Notes: a model not told the origin generated them from the letters alone. A stretch of DNA of 64,000 bases from Oceanobacillus timonensis (GCF_900166635.1 NZ_LT800497.1:4202344-4266343); one strand, 5' to 3'; positions 26,186 through 36,328 are shown, counted from the stretch's first letter. Translations and numbers: made by a program.

Positions 26186-27424
26186 ATGATGATAAAACGA
26201 ATGATTATTTTTTCCGGCCTTCTCCTGCTTTTTCTCGCTGGTTGTCAATCTGCGGATGACAGTCAGGATGGAGATCAGGAACAGCTTGAAATTTCAACAA
26301 CTATTTTTGCTTTAGAAGATTTTATTTCTAAAATTGGCGGTGATTATGTTGATGTGGAAAGTATTTACCCGCCAAATGCAGACGCACATACCTATGAACC
26401 AAGCTCCCGTGAGATGGTCGATTTAGCTAAGAAAGATTTATTTATTTATTCAGGGGTCGGTATGGAACCTTTCGCCTCCAAAGCAGAAGATATCCTGGAA
26501 AGTGAAGATGTCGAAGTCTCCGCAATCGGTGAGGATATTCCGCTTCGGGGAGAAGCAAATAGCGGCGAAGAAGAGGAAGAACACTATCAGGAAGAAGATG
26601 CAGAAGATAATGGAGATATTATCATTGATGGCATTAACGACCATTATCACAGTGGCGATACAGCGAACTTAGAAGCAGAAGCAAACATCGATGAAGACAT
26701 CGCAGAATGGAATTGGTATTCCCGGACAAAAGGTTCCGAGGAATGGGAACAAAATGAAGATGCAGACAGTTCTTCTTTTGAAACACAAATCAATGATACG
26801 TTAGAAGTCAAACTGGAACTAGAAGACGCTGACGGAGAAGTCATTGCCGAATCAGGTATTGTGGAATTACTTATTGATAATCACGATGGCGAAAGCGGTA
26901 TTGGCGACCCGCATGTGTTTCTGGATCCTGTCAGAAGCGTGCAATTAGCTGAGAATATTACAAACCTTCTGATTGAAGAAATGCCGGAACACGAAGATTA
27001 CTTCATGGAGAATTTCGAGGAATTACAAGGACAACTAGAAGAAGTAGATCAAGAATTAGCACAAACGATTGAGAATGCAGACCACCCGCAAATGATCGTT
27101 TCCCACGCTGCCTATGGTTATTGGGAAGATCGATACGGGTTAGAGCAAATAAGTATTCAGGGTTTATCCTCCACTCAGGAACCTTCCCAATCTGCCTTAG
27201 TAGACATTGTTGAAACGGCCGACGAATATGATTTGAATTATGTTGTCTTTGAAAGAAATATCAGCAGCAGAATCAGTGAAATTATTCAAGAAGACATTGG
27301 TGCAGACAGTGCCTATCTCAGCAATATGGAAACCATTACCGATGAAGACATCGAAAATGACGAAGATTACTTCAGCCTAATGGAAAAAAATATCGATACG
27401 CTGAAAACCGTACTAAACGATTAA
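26186..27424 (+). CDS. Zinc ABC-transporter substrate-binding lipoprotein with inserted domain
   Basis: This 412-residue cluster A-I solute-binding protein captures zinc outside the membrane. A signal peptide ends in the lipobox LAGC with Cys20. Metal-ligand regions are visible: NADAHTYEPS near residue 70, GDPHVFLDP near 245, and VSHAAYGYW near 310. Between the first and second ligand regions, where relatives carry a His-rich loop, there is an acidic stretch with a folded-looking segment of about 80 residues beginning DGINDHYHSGDTANLEAEAN and containing EWNWYSR. This is unusual. The Zur box in front supports a zinc role. No ATPase or permease gene follows, so the transporter core must be elsewhere. 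ATG at 26186 follows GGAGG; a second ATG is adjacent. Confidence 0.92.
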   Translation: MMIKRMIIFSGLLLLFLAGCQSADDSQDGDQEQLEISTTIFALEDFISKIGGDYVDVESIYPPNADAHTYEPSSREMVDLAKKDLFIYSGVGMEPFASKAEDILESEDVEVSAIGEDIPLRGEANSGEEEEEHYQEEDAEDNGDIIIDGINDHYHSGDTANLEAEANIDEDIAEWNWYSRTKGSEEWEQNEDADSSSFETQINDTLEVKLELEDADGEVIAESGIVELLIDNHDGESGIGDPHVFLDPVRSVQLAENITNLLIEEMPEHEDYFMENFEELQGQLEEVDQELAQTIENADHPQMIVSHAAYGYWEDRYGLEQISIQGLSSTQEPSQSALVDIVETADEYDLNYVVFERNISSRISEIIQEDIGADSAYLSNMETITDEDIENDEDYFSLMEKNIDTLKTVLND

Positions 27425-27471
27425 AAAACAGCTTTCTTCCATAGACGTATTATGGAAGAAAGCTGTTTTTT
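27424..27471. terminator. Terminator between zinc lipoprotein and sortase genes
   Basis: AAAACAGCTTTCTTCCATA and its inverse TATGGAAGAAAGCTGTTTT form a long perfect stem with A/T tails on both sides; it can end both converging genes. Confidence 0.92.
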
Positions 27472-27501
27472 ATTGTTACACAGATGGACGAAAGTAATCA
27501 T

Positions 27502-28110
27502 TTACTCAGAAACTGGATAAGCATAGGCAACAAATCGATCCGGCGCACTACCTACAAAGTGAAATGGATAACAGGTTGTTACGACCAAGACCTCTTCCCC
27601 CATTTCCCGGATAACAGAAGTATCATCCTCCGGCACAATTTCCGTTTCTCTAATTTCATACGTATACTCTCCGTACGGCATCTGTACAACAAACGTATCT
27701 CCTATCTCCAGTTCACCGAAATCACGGAAAACGGTATCACGGTGTCCTGATAAAAGAATTTGTTCCCCTTGTCCGGGAAATACCGAATTGGATAAATGGC
27801 CGACCCCTTTATCTAATGAATCTGGATCCGTTCCTTCTACGATAGGCAATGTTTTTTCCAGCTTGGGGATTTCCAGTGTAGCGAATGCTTCATCCTGCTC
27901 GGTGTCGAATGATTCTACGGCCTGTTCTGTATCCTGGCTGGATGCATTATCTAATTCGGATTCATCTTGTTCATCCATTCCTTGCTTTATTCTTTCTTCG
28001 GCCTGGATTAAAGACTGCTGTTGCGATTGTTCTTGCCCTATAATTTGATATCCGAAAACACCTAAACAAACAACTCCTATAATTATAAGAAGGATACCTA
28101 TACGTTTCAT
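27502..28110 (-). CDS. Class D sortase
   Basis: This 202-residue transpeptidase anchors surface proteins to peptidoglycan. It has one N-terminal membrane helix (residues 4-24), an acidic linker rich in Gln and Glu, then the sortase barrel from about 78. The catalytic residues are His123 in LSGHRDTV, Cys180 in TTCYPF and Arg192 in APDRFV. The short length and TTCYPFHFVGSAPDRF pattern fit class D, whose preferred signal in Bacillus is LPDTA. Two such signals occur in this window: LPDTAT in the SD-repeat adhesin at 31.6-34.0 kb and LPNTAT in the decayed gene near 12.1 kb. Those are the natural substrates. The ATG is at 28110. Confidence 0.93.
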   Translation of the reverse strand: MKRIGILLIIIGVVCLGVFGYQIIGQEQSQQQSLIQAEERIKQGMDEQDESELDNASSQDTEQAVESFDTEQDEAFATLEIPKLEKTLPIVEGTDPDSLDKGVGHLSNSVFPGQGEQILLSGHRDTVFRDFGELEIGDTFVVQMPYGEYTYEIRETEIVPEDDTSVIREMGEEVLVVTTCYPFHFVGSAPDRFVAYAYPVSE

Positions 28111-28242
28111 GGAAGTCGCCCCCTTCTGCCACTCATTTTTTCTATCACAATAAAATATGTAAAAGTTTTCTAATATAAAGCATTATCCTATCTTTATATT
28201 AACTATACCACAATATATGACTGATTTAAGCATTTTAACAAA

Positions 28243-29733
28243 CTAGCTCAGATTATTAATCAATTGTTTCCATTTATCTGCTACTTTATCCTCTGCATAC
28301 TTTGCAGCAGTGTTCACTGCTTCCTGCCGGTACTGAAGCTTTTCTTCATCTGTTTTATTTAAGTAACCAATAATGTTCTCCGCAAATTTTTCTTTGTCAT
28401 CAAATGCAACAAGAAAGCCATTTGCCTCTTCCTAAATCATCTCATCAACACCGTAACGAACATGATAGCTTCCAACCGGGCAGCCACATGATAAGCTTTC
28501 TAAAACACTCATCGTAAAGCCCTCTCCTTGACCCGCAAATAAAAATAATTCACTGGAAGCATAGATACTATCCACGTTATCTACATACCCTTTGAACTTC
28601 ACATTATCCTTTAAATTTAACTTATGAACTAATTTTGTTAAATTCTTCTTTTCCTTCCCGGTGCCATAAATCTCTAATAACACATCTGGAATGCGTTTTT
28701 TTACCAAAGACACGATTTCCAATAAATGATCTACATTTTTTTCAGAAGATAAGCGGCCGACTGAAACTAATTTATTTGTCCGAGGTGCCATTTCATCCAG
28801 ATTTTTAACTGTCTGACAAGGATGTGGAATCGTAACTAAATTATTAATACCAAATTGTGCTTCGATATCTCTTTTTTGGTTATGTGTTAACACAACAATA
28901 TTATCAAAGCTGTACGGACTATTTAGAACATCTTTATAATTCTTATTTAACTTCGAACGAAATTTCGTATTTGCAAAATACGTAGAATGGAATACCGAGA
29001 TTGCTTTTGCATTTAATTGCTTTCTCTCTGTAAAAAGCGGGCTATACCTTTTATTGCGGTCAATAATGATAACAGGCTCCTCTTCTCCGATGATTTTTTT
29101 CAAAAAATAAAGAATAAGTGCTTGTTCATCCGGCAGCACTGTATCAAATACAGCATTTTTCTCACTTATAAGATAAGGACCATCCTCATATTTTATTATA
29201 ACGCGCTTACCGCAGACGTCAAAATATTCTGTCATGAATACGGAGTTATCCTCACGTAAATATTCTGTATGAGATAATTGGCCGAACCGGTTAAACCGAT
29301 CACGAACAATTTTCTTCCCGTCATGAAAATAGTTAATATAGCTTAAAAGGTTATTCGGACTCCGTATCATATATTTCACAAGATTATCATTCGAATCATA
29401 CATACGGCAATACGTTGCACCTTCTGACTCTTCTTCCTCATAGCTATATGTTTTTTCCTTTTTTACTTGATAAGAGGAGAGATTTTTCCCTTCTTCACTG
29501 CGTTGAAAATACTCGAATAAATTAATCATTGATATATTTTCATCTACAACGCCGTTTTCAACATAACGTTCCCAATTTGTATGTACATTCACGTTTTTAC
29601 TGAATGTCACAAACACTGGTTCAATATTCAAGTATTTCACAAATATATTTCCGCGTTTCATTGCTGATTTCTCAATACCCGTAAGATGTTGTCCAATATT
29701 TGAATGTAAAAAATAAACTTTTTTCTTCTCCAA
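28243..29733 (-). pseudogene. GT4-type glycosyltransferase interrupted by an amber codon
   Basis: This is a GT-B fold glycosyltransferase of the family that includes TarM/TagE and the SD-repeat transferases SdgA/SdgB. The C-terminal nucleotide-sugar domain is clear: APRTNKLVSVGRLSSEKNVD near residue 320, KGYVDNVDSIYASSELF near 375, and GEGFTMSVLESLSCGCPVGS with the E-x7-E pair near 410. The frame stops at TAG 28432-28434, directly before EEANGFLVAFDDKEKF, and stays open for 62 more codons to a second stop at 28243. The amber sits where relatives usually have Glu, so a single base change is the likely cause. The product would be 433 rather than 496 residues, losing the last helices. The start is TTG at 29733. 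Loss of function, readthrough or a sequence error are all possible. Confidence 0.8.
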
Positions 29734-29821
29734 TGTTAAGTACCTTTCCTTATCTAAAATAATAACTGCAAAACGCTGTTGACTTATTCATGGAGCAAAA
29801 CTTTACTTAAATTGTTAAATT

Positions 29822-31516
29822 TCACTGTTCGTTTCCCTTCAAAAATAAATCATAATACGCACAGTATCCAGACAAATAATGTTCCACATCATCAATGCGT
29901 GTCCGGAAGGAATGATGCCTGATAAAAAAGCTGCCGGCTATCCTTTTCGGATTTTCAAAATACATAGCAAGCTCTGGATAGAAAAAACCATTACGCTGGT
30001 ACTCTGCTCGTTTATGAATCGTTGCTTCTAATTTCGATTCATCGAAATCCAATTCCGTTAATAAGTCTTCCTGGCCATCTTTTTTCATACGATTAATCAT
30101 GTGATATGCAGCCATCGTTAGTTCCAAGAAAGTAGGATAAGTCGTGATTCTTTTATAAATATAGTCCAATTTATTTTGCACATTTTGCAAGCCAAATTGG
30201 TAGTATTTACGAAGTGGCTTGTATAACGTCAGCTCATTCGTACAATAGCTCAACCAGTGATCATGGTGCTGCCAATGGTTATTTTCAATAAAGTATTCAA
30301 ATGCATGTTCTACAGCTTGCAACCATTGGTTATCTTGGTCTATTTTATATAAACGCATGAGCGCAAAAGCTGCTTCTCCATCATAATAAACAATTCGAAA
30401 ATCCTGTTGAACTTCTAACGAAGGATAGTGTAAGACATGCACAAAGCTGCCATTCTTTTTTTGAAGTTTTAAAATGCCTCTCGCTAATTTTTGAGCAACA
30501 GGAATATATTGATCATCATGAAAGACTTCTGCATATTTTGTTAATGCCAGAATAGCTGCAGCATTGGCGCCTAATTTTATTTCCTGTTTATCTTCTTCAA
30601 CGCCATCAATCACATAAGCAGTATTATTGGCCTCATCAAAATATATTTTGCGTTTTATTAAATGAACTATCCCTTGTGTAATAGATTGAGAGACTTTCTC
30701 ATTCGGAATAAATTCATATGACTCTACCATGGCATAAAGCGTACTACAATGACGTAACATATTATAAAATTTTATTTCTTTATCAAAATAAGAAAAATAA
30801 CCATAAACAAATTCTCCGTTGGGTTTACTTAAACTGGCTAAATATTGCTGTGCCCCGTCCACCATCATCTGAACTTCATCAGCATTCAACGGCGTATCTC
30901 TTCTTCCATTATCATAATCCCCTTGCTTCAAAGAAAAACATTGTTCATTTTCATAGAAATACCCTTTTGTCTCGAAAAGATACACTTTTTCTACTTGCTT
31001 AAAATTTACCGGGCTTAATTTAGGACGATGTTTTTTTATATAATTTTGTAGATTTCTTTCTTTGATAAAACCTCTTTTTGTTTCTGAATCAATTTGAATG
31101 GCTGCATTTCCGTTTAATTCCTGTTCCAAAAAAGCGTGTTCAAAATTCTTATCAAAACTGACTCCTTGACGAAAATAATTTTTCCTTGTTTTTGTAATCC
31201 GCTGTATGAATTCATATATAGATACAGGTATGATATCTGTTACAATATCTATTTTTAATGATGTGAACTGCTCTTTTATTGCTCGTAAATAAGATTGACC
31301 TTGATTGTGTAGGTTTGCCCAAGCTTGAGAGAAATTTTTACTTTTTGAACTAAAAACGGTTGCGCGTTTATCTTCAAATCCTATAGACAGAAATATAGTT
31401 ACAGAGGATTGATTATTTATTTGTTGGACCATATCTTTATCTTCTATTATATAACGCTTTAACTGTTCTAAACTTTCTTCAAAATCTTGGTAAGATATTT
31501 TTTCCACTGCTAACAT
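29822..31516 (-). CDS. Predicted alpha-helical barrel protein of the SD-adhesin locus
   Basis: I do not recognise this 564-residue protein with confidence. No signal peptide or membrane helix is seen, so it is probably cytosolic. The N-terminal third (about 1-180) is mixed alpha/beta with IFLSIGFEDKRATVFSS. The rest (about 210-555) shows periodic helical hairpins such as KLGANAAAILALTKYAE, LARGILKLQKKNGSFVH and VYYDGEAAFALMRLYKID, the pattern of (alpha/alpha)6 barrels found in glycoside hydrolases and epimerases. It lies between the glycosyltransferase and the SD-repeat adhesin on the same strand, suggesting a part in glycan handling for that adhesin. The start is ATG 31516 behind GGGAGGATC; 12 further codons upstream are open but lack a ribosome site. 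Confidence 0.7.
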   Translation of the reverse strand: MLAVEKISYQDFEESLEQLKRYIIEDKDMVQQINNQSSVTIFLSIGFEDKRATVFSSKSKNFSQAWANLHNQGQSYLRAIKEQFTSLKIDIVTDIIPVSIYEFIQRITKTRKNYFRQGVSFDKNFEHAFLEQELNGNAAIQIDSETKRGFIKERNLQNYIKKHRPKLSPVNFKQVEKVYLFETKGYFYENEQCFSLKQGDYDNGRRDTPLNADEVQMMVDGAQQYLASLSKPNGEFVYGYFSYFDKEIKFYNMLRHCSTLYAMVESYEFIPNEKVSQSITQGIVHLIKRKIYFDEANNTAYVIDGVEEDKQEIKLGANAAAILALTKYAEVFHDDQYIPVAQKLARGILKLQKKNGSFVHVLHYPSLEVQQDFRIVYYDGEAAFALMRLYKIDQDNQWLQAVEHAFEYFIENNHWQHHDHWLSYCTNELTLYKPLRKYYQFGLQNVQNKLDYIYKRITTYPTFLELTMAAYHMINRMKKDGQEDLLTELDFDESKLEATIHKRAEYQRNGFFYPELAMYFENPKRIAGSFFIRHHSFRTRIDDVEHYLSGYCAYYDLFLKGNEQ

Positions 31517-31594
31517 AGGATCCTCCCAATATAAAATAGTACATATGTACACAAAAGCAAATGTCCTTCAACATTTGCTTTTGCGTTTTTATTT

Positions 31595-34039
31595 TTATTG
31601 ACCAGCATTTTTTCTTCTGGAAAATAACGTTACTCCTGCCCCAATAGCTACTGCGGCTAGACCAACAAGACCAATTGTCCAAACGGAAGTTGCGGTATCC
31701 GGGAGTGTTTCATCACTCTGGCTACTTTCTGTACTTGTTACTTGCCCTTCGTCTGAACCAGTACCTGTATTTTCACCAGGTATGATAGCACCATTATCTT
31801 CATCTGTTGCATCATCTGGCACAGTTACCTGATTTTCATCATTCGCATTTCCTGCTTCGTCTATTGCTTCAATCGTCAGGATATCTCCTGGTTCAACAGA
31901 GTCTCCATCAATTGTAATGAGATACTCATCAGTGAATGGATTAGATACAGTTTCTTGAATATCGACTAGTTCACCAGTTCTATTGTTGATTAGATTAACC
32001 GCATCAAGGCTTTCATTTGATGCAAAGGAAACGATATAGCCGTATGAACTATCCCCGGAAATATTTACATCACTTAAATTAGGGGCTTCCGTATCAGCGT
32101 CACTATCCGCATCGGAATCACTATCTGCGTCAGAGTCACTATCTGCGTCAGAATCGCTGTCCGCATCGGAATCACTGTCTGCGTCAGAATCGCTATCCGC
32201 ATCGGAATCACTATCTGCGTCAGAATCGCTGTCTGCATCGGAATCACTATCTGCATCAGAGTCACTATCTGCGTCAGAATCGCTGTCCGCATCGGAATCA
32301 CTGTCTGCGTCAGAATCGCTATCCGCATCGGAATCACTATCTGCATCAGAGTCATCTTCTTCATCAGAGTCACTATCTGCGTCAGAATCGCTGTCTGCAT
32401 CGGAATCACTATCTGCGTCAGAATCGCTGTCTGCATCGGAATCACTATCTGCATCAGAGTCACTATCTGCGTCAGAATCGCTGTCCGCATCGGAATCACT
32501 GTCTGCATCAGAGTCACTATCTGCGTCAGAGTCACTATCTGCGTCAGAGTCGCTGTCCGCATCGGAATCACTGTCTGCGTCAGAGTCACTATCTGCGTCA
32601 GAATCGCTGTCCGCATCGGAATCACTGTCTGCGTCAGAGTCGCTGTCCGCATCGGAATCACTATCTGCGTCAGAGTCGCTGTCCGCATCGGAATCACTGT
32701 CTGCGTCAGAGTCGCTGTCCGCATCGGAATCACTATCTGCGTCAGAATCGCTGTCCGCATCGGAATCACTGTCTGCGTCAGAGTCGCTGTCCGCATCGGA
32801 ATCACTATCTGCATCAGAATCGCTGTCCGCATCAGAGTCACTATCTGCGTCAGAGTCGCTGTCCGCATCGGAATCACTGTCTGCGTCAGAGTCATCTTCT
32901 TCATCAAAGACGATCGTATCTTCACCTTCTGAGTCATTCAACAAGTCTACATCAATAGCAGTAGTCGCAACACCGGCGCCATTTACGGGAACTTCACCGG
33001 ATACACCAGCAGGATTTTCCACACCTACATCTAAGTTCACTGTCATAGAACCAATTGCTTGTACACTTGCAAGATCACTGGATAAATCAATTGTTCCATC
33101 AGTAATTTGATCGATAAGTCCATTGGCTTCATCTGCTGCATCTGTAACTGCTCCTAGGGCTCCATTAATAGAATTATTCAAACCATCGATTATCAGACCA
33201 ACGCCTGGAACATCTTCAGCTCCAGATAAAATTTCAATTTCTAAACCATTAGCAGCATCAACAACGTTTTGAAGCGTTTCAACAATTACATCTTGTACAG
33301 CTGTTTCAAGATGCTGGCCAACGCCATCTGTAAATTCGACAACGATCGTACCATCTGGATTAATTGTATAGTCAACTTGATCATTGTATTGTAGTAAATC
33401 CGCTAAAGCATCATCCAAATTATTTAGCGCATCTACTGCACTACTTAATTCATCTACCCCATTAATAGTAAGTAAATCTTCCGGAATAATACTAGTTTGC
33501 AAGTCATCGACAACATCCAACACATCTGATACAGCACCTGTTAATGTTCCTGATAATGTATCTACAGCTCCGCCGACTGCAGGAAGATCATCCATTGTGA
33601 TTGCTGTAAGATCAACACTTACATCAGCTGAACCTTGTTGATACATTTGACCAGCTAGTTCCGGAATGCTAAATGCAACAACTCTGTCCGGATTAAGCGC
33701 TTCCGCATTAGCGACACCTGTACCATCTAAATTAAGATTTAGATTATAATCTTCACCAGATGTTGGTTCTGATAAATCCGCTGTAACATCTACATTCTCC
33801 AGCAAGCGCACTTCCGCCAAACTAGCAAGCGGAGCAACATTTGAACTAGCTGCTGTACTAGCAATTTTGGGATTCGTTAATGCTTCACCAGGTGTTGATG
33901 CACTTGCAGCTGCAGGCAATGTATTAAATACTAATAATGAAGCAGCTGCTGAAGAAGCGAAGACTTTCCGCATTTTTTTCGATCGACTCACATTTTTAGC
34001 CTGCATTTTACGTTTATAATCAAAATTCTTTTTACTCAA
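31595..34039 (-). CDS. SD-repeat LPDTA surface adhesin
   Basis: This 814-residue exported wall protein has a long signal peptide ([18 protein letters not shown], cleavage near residue 48). A folded N-terminal domain (about 70-375) resembles adhesive choice-of-anchor-type domains. A stalk of D-S-D-A-D-S repeats (about 380-648) follows, then an Ig-like domain (about 650-745, [19 protein letters not shown]). The sorting signal is LPDTAT at 779, a hydrophobic segment and RRK. The layout copies staphylococcal Sdr adhesins. LPDTA suits the class D sortase at 27.5 kb. SD stalks in staphylococci are glycosylated by dedicated transferases, and a transferase of that type lies downstream here, though interrupted. 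The start is TTG at 34039 behind GGAAGGGTG. Confidence 0.93.
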   Translation of the reverse strand: MSKKNFDYKRKMQAKNVSRSKKMRKVFASSAAASLLVFNTLPAAASASTPGEALTNPKIASTAASSNVAPLASLAEVRLLENVDVTADLSEPTSGEDYNLNLNLDGTGVANAEALNPDRVVAFSIPELAGQMYQQGSADVSVDLTAITMDDLPAVGGAVDTLSGTLTGAVSDVLDVVDDLQTSIIPEDLLTINGVDELSSAVDALNNLDDALADLLQYNDQVDYTINPDGTIVVEFTDGVGQHLETAVQDVIVETLQNVVDAANGLEIEILSGAEDVPGVGLIIDGLNNSINGALGAVTDAADEANGLIDQITDGTIDLSSDLASVQAIGSMTVNLDVGVENPAGVSGEVPVNGAGVATTAIDVDLLNDSEGEDTIVFDEEDDSDADSDSDADSDSDADSDSDADSDSDADSDSDADSDSDADSDSDADSDSDADSDSDADSDSDADSDSDADSDSDADSDSDADSDSDADSDSDADSDSDADSDSDADSDSDADSDSDADSDSDADSDSDADSDSDADSDSDADSDSDADSDSDADSDSDADSDSDADSDSDADSDSDEEDDSDADSDSDADSDSDADSDSDADSDSDADSDSDADSDSDADSDSDADSDSDADSDSDADSDSDADSDSDADSDSDADSDSDADSDADTEAPNLSDVNISGDSSYGYIVSFASNESLDAVNLINNRTGELVDIQETVSNPFTDEYLITIDGDSVEPGDILTIEAIDEAGNANDENQVTVPDDATDEDNGAIIPGENTGTGSDEGQVTSTESSQSDETLPDTATSVWTIGLVGLAAVAIGAGVTLFSRRKNAGQ
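32094..32902 (-). repeat. SD-stalk coding repeats (18-bp unit)
   Basis: About 45 tandem 18-bp units encode D-S-D-A-D-S. Units differ only in third positions (GCATCGGAATCACTATCC, GCGTCAGAGTCGCTGTCC and similar). The boundary sequence encoding [11 protein letters not shown] occurs both at the N-terminal edge (about 32890-32905) and again inside the array (about 32345-32370), which points to duplication of a whole block. Such arrays expand and contract by slippage or recombination. Confidence 0.9.
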
Positions 34040-35020
34040 ATACTCACCCTTCCATTGATTTATCTACAAAATATTAATGCGACGACAAAAATTTACAATA
34101 GCAAAAGTATGATATGTATTACTTCTTCATAAACGCCTCCTTATTATTTAGCTAAATTCTAAGGTGACTGAATTAAACTCTAAATATTAAGTATATTAGC
34201 TAAAAAAGAAAATTTCAGATAAATTCCATTGATAGTAGATATAAAACAATTAACACAGAAACAATCATCTACAAATACATTAAATTTTTAATGGATAGAC
34301 AGAAAATAGAATCTTTTAACTCTCAATATAAAAATAATAATAAATGAAATAAATTTCGGAACTATCAAATGGAAATCTGTTACCAGTAAAAGTATACTGA
34401 ACTTTTCACCAGTTAAGGCAATTCTAACTAAGTCATTTACCCCTGTAAACCCGAGGACTTTTCCACCTCTTAATTTCCATTATATCCCAATATAATGGCG
34501 GATTTTTTCTGATATTTTTTTACTTGCTCCAAATTGAGCACTTCACATCCATTTCTAAAGCTTATTAGTAGACTTTATTCCTAGAAAAAATAAAGCTATC
34601 GACTTCCCTTCCAGCAAAAACACATAATTAGACCCTATAATGAATGAGATATCGGTTTTTAATAATCCAAATGTCCCCTTAATAAAAATTGGTTTTAATA
34701 AATATTGATATATTTTATTATTTTTCTATAATTCATCTATTTCAAAAAAACAATTATAATGCTTTATTTTTAATAAATACTTAATTTTATTTCATAATCC
34801 ATGTTCACAACATACGCTTGTTTGATAAAAGTCATATACTATGAACGAAACCTCCTTGTTTCTAAGCAGATTGAGGTATTTACCCATATAATCTTTAGCT
34901 TGGCAAATTGTTCTCTTGCCAAATAACATACAAATAGAACTTTCTATTATTACCATTAATTATTTTCACTAAACGACTATGTTATAATGAATTTCTAAAA
35001 TAGAAATGACGAGGTGCGCA
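34040..35020. other. AT-rich intergenic region without a gene
   Basis: Nearly 1 kb upstream of the adhesin has no convincing coding frame on either strand. It holds a hairpin CCATTATAT-CCCA-ATATAATGG (34477-34498) followed by CGGATTTTTT, and promoter-like AT tracts. Long upstream control regions are common for surface adhesins, but no specific site could be assigned. Confidence 0.5.
34983..35006 (+). promoter_or_regulatory. -10 element and possible self-operator of XRE regulator
   Basis: A perfect TATAAT (34983-34988) is followed by the dyad TTTCTA (34992-34997) and TAGAAA (35001-35006) with a three-base spacer, just before the regulator's ribosome site. Autorepression is inferred from position. 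Confidence 0.45.
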
Positions 35021-35404
35021 ATGGATACCGGTCAACGAATCATACAATTACGATCGCAAAGGAATTGGACACAGAAAGAGCTGGCGCAACATGTCAATAT
35101 AAATGTTAGTGTGATGAATCGGATTGAGTCTGGCGAACGTCCAATCAAAGGGGATGAATTAACTGCTATTGCAGATACATTAGAGGTTACAACGGACTAC
35201 TTGTTAGGCAGAGAATCCTCTACTTCCAAAAATTCGATGCAAGAACAGGAAAATGAATTTATCAAACGTATTCAGGAAAAAGTTCCGGAAGCAGATGCCA
35301 TGTTTCGGGATTTGGCAAACCTTCCTCCAGAACATATTCAAGATGTTTATGATTACTTGCTTTTTAAAAAAAGCAGAAGGAACAACGCGGGACAAACACG
35401 CTAA
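35021..35404 (+). CDS. XRE-family regulator
   Basis: This 127-residue protein has a lambda-repressor-like helix-turn-helix at residues 6-60 (QRIIQLRSQRNWTQKELAQH, then SVMNRIESGERP) and DYLLGRES ending the domain. A short helical C-terminal part (about 75-120) probably mediates dimer formation. Length and layout resemble ImmR- and SinR-like repressors. The start is ATG 35021 behind GAGGTG; five upstream codons in frame lack a ribosome site. It stands alone between the adhesin region and the DeoR regulator, so a role in controlling the adhesin is possible but unsupported beyond proximity. Confidence 0.85.
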   Translation: MDTGQRIIQLRSQRNWTQKELAQHVNINVSVMNRIESGERPIKGDELTAIADTLEVTTDYLLGRESSTSKNSMQEQENEFIKRIQEKVPEADAMFRDLANLPPEHIQDVYDYLLFKKSRRNNAGQTR

Positions 35405-35483
35405 AATAAGTGAAGACGTCTCCCAAAACCCCTTTCTACCAAAAGTTACAACTGCTGAAAATACTACTATAATCGCGAATAAA

Positions 35484-35518
35484 AGCACTGTACAATAAAA
35501 AACGCTTTGTACAGTGCT
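35484..35518 (-). terminator. Terminator of the sugar operon/DeoR gene
   Basis: AGCACTGTACA and TGTACAGTGCT form a perfect 11-bp stem 30 bp past the DeoR stop; on the minus strand it runs into TTTTATT. Confidence 0.8.
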
Positions 35519-35548
35519 CACTTTAAAACATGTATGAAATGAATAACT

Positions 35549-36328
35549 TTAGAGAGCCGAAATCACTTGAATATTATGGTCAATAAGCATCTGCTCTGTA
35601 TCCGAACCAATCAAATTATTCGTGATAAGCACATCTATTTGATCAGTACAAGCAAATGGCGCGCTGGATGTAGCTCCAATCTTTGAATGATCAATAACAG
35701 CTACAATTTTCTGAGCTTTGTGAACCATATGCTTTTTTAACTCCACTTCATACAAATTAAAATCAGTCAGGCCGTTCTCCACTGAAAAACCATTGGCAGA
35801 GGTGAATAAAATATCAATATTCAATTTATCCAATATCTCCACACTAAGTGTACCTTCCATTGTCGTAGATCCCTTTGTTACCACACCGCCAATTAAAATA
35901 ACAGTAACATTCGGGTTATCTTTTAATTCTATTGCTGTTTGTATTCCGCTCGTTACGACTGTCAGCCGGATCATTTTTTCATTGAGGTAACGTGCTAATT
36001 CGAGAGCCGTTGAGCTGGCATCCAGCAAAATGCATTGTTTTTCTTCAATGAGCTGGAAAGCTTCCTTAGCGATTAGAGACTTTTCTTCACGATTTTGCCT
36101 TTCACGCACGTAAAAACTGGTATCATAATCGGCATCGCTCTGTTGATTTAACATCGCCCCGCCATGAGTACGAGTTAAAAGACCTTCCCTCTCCATTTTA
36201 TTTAAATCCGCGCGCAAGGTTGCTTCAGACACACCGACTTGTTCCGATAATTCTCTTACAGTCAGCCGGTATTTATCATGTAAGAGCTTCATTATCTCGT
36301 TTCTTCTTTCCATAACAAACATTTTCAT
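35549..36328 (-). CDS. DeoR-family sugar regulator (copy 1)
   Basis: This 259-residue protein has the DeoR N-terminal helix-turn-helix (RLTVRELSEQVGVSEATLRA, about 20-40, then GLLTRTHGGAM) and a C-terminal sugar-phosphate-sensing domain. That domain has ILLDASSTALELARYL near 100, VVTSGIQTAIEL near 125, and SANGFSVENGLTDFN near 180. Such regulators usually repress sugar genes until a phosphorylated intermediate binds. It follows transketolase by 42 bp and is probably the last gene of the leftward operon. A same-length paralogue, about 80% identical by eye, lies at 52399-53178 on the other strand. The effector is likely a sugar phosphate of this region. Confidence 0.92.
   Translation of the reverse strand: MKMFVMERRNEIMKLLHDKYRLTVRELSEQVGVSEATLRADLNKMEREGLLTRTHGGAMLNQQSDADYDTSFYVRERQNREEKSLIAKEAFQLIEEKQCILLDASSTALELARYLNEKMIRLTVVTSGIQTAIELKDNPNVTVILIGGVVTKGSTTMEGTLSVEILDKLNIDILFTSANGFSVENGLTDFNLYEVELKKHMVHKAQKIVAVIDHSKIGATSSAPFACTDQIDVLITNNLIGSDTEQMLIDHNIQVISAL

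Noticed and set aside
26450..26844. Leftward frames inside the zinc lipoprotein gene
   Set aside because: Shadows of the acidic coding stretch; no ribosome sites.
32094..32902. Regular repeats that could be taken for a CRISPR array
   Set aside because: Units are contiguous, 18 bp, coding and without unique spacers; no cas genes nearby.
32074..32937. 287-codon frame rich in Met-Arg-Thr repeats antiparallel in register with the SD array
   Set aside because: It is another frame of the 18-bp SD repeat on the same strand; repeats keep all frames open. No signal, domain or ribosome site.
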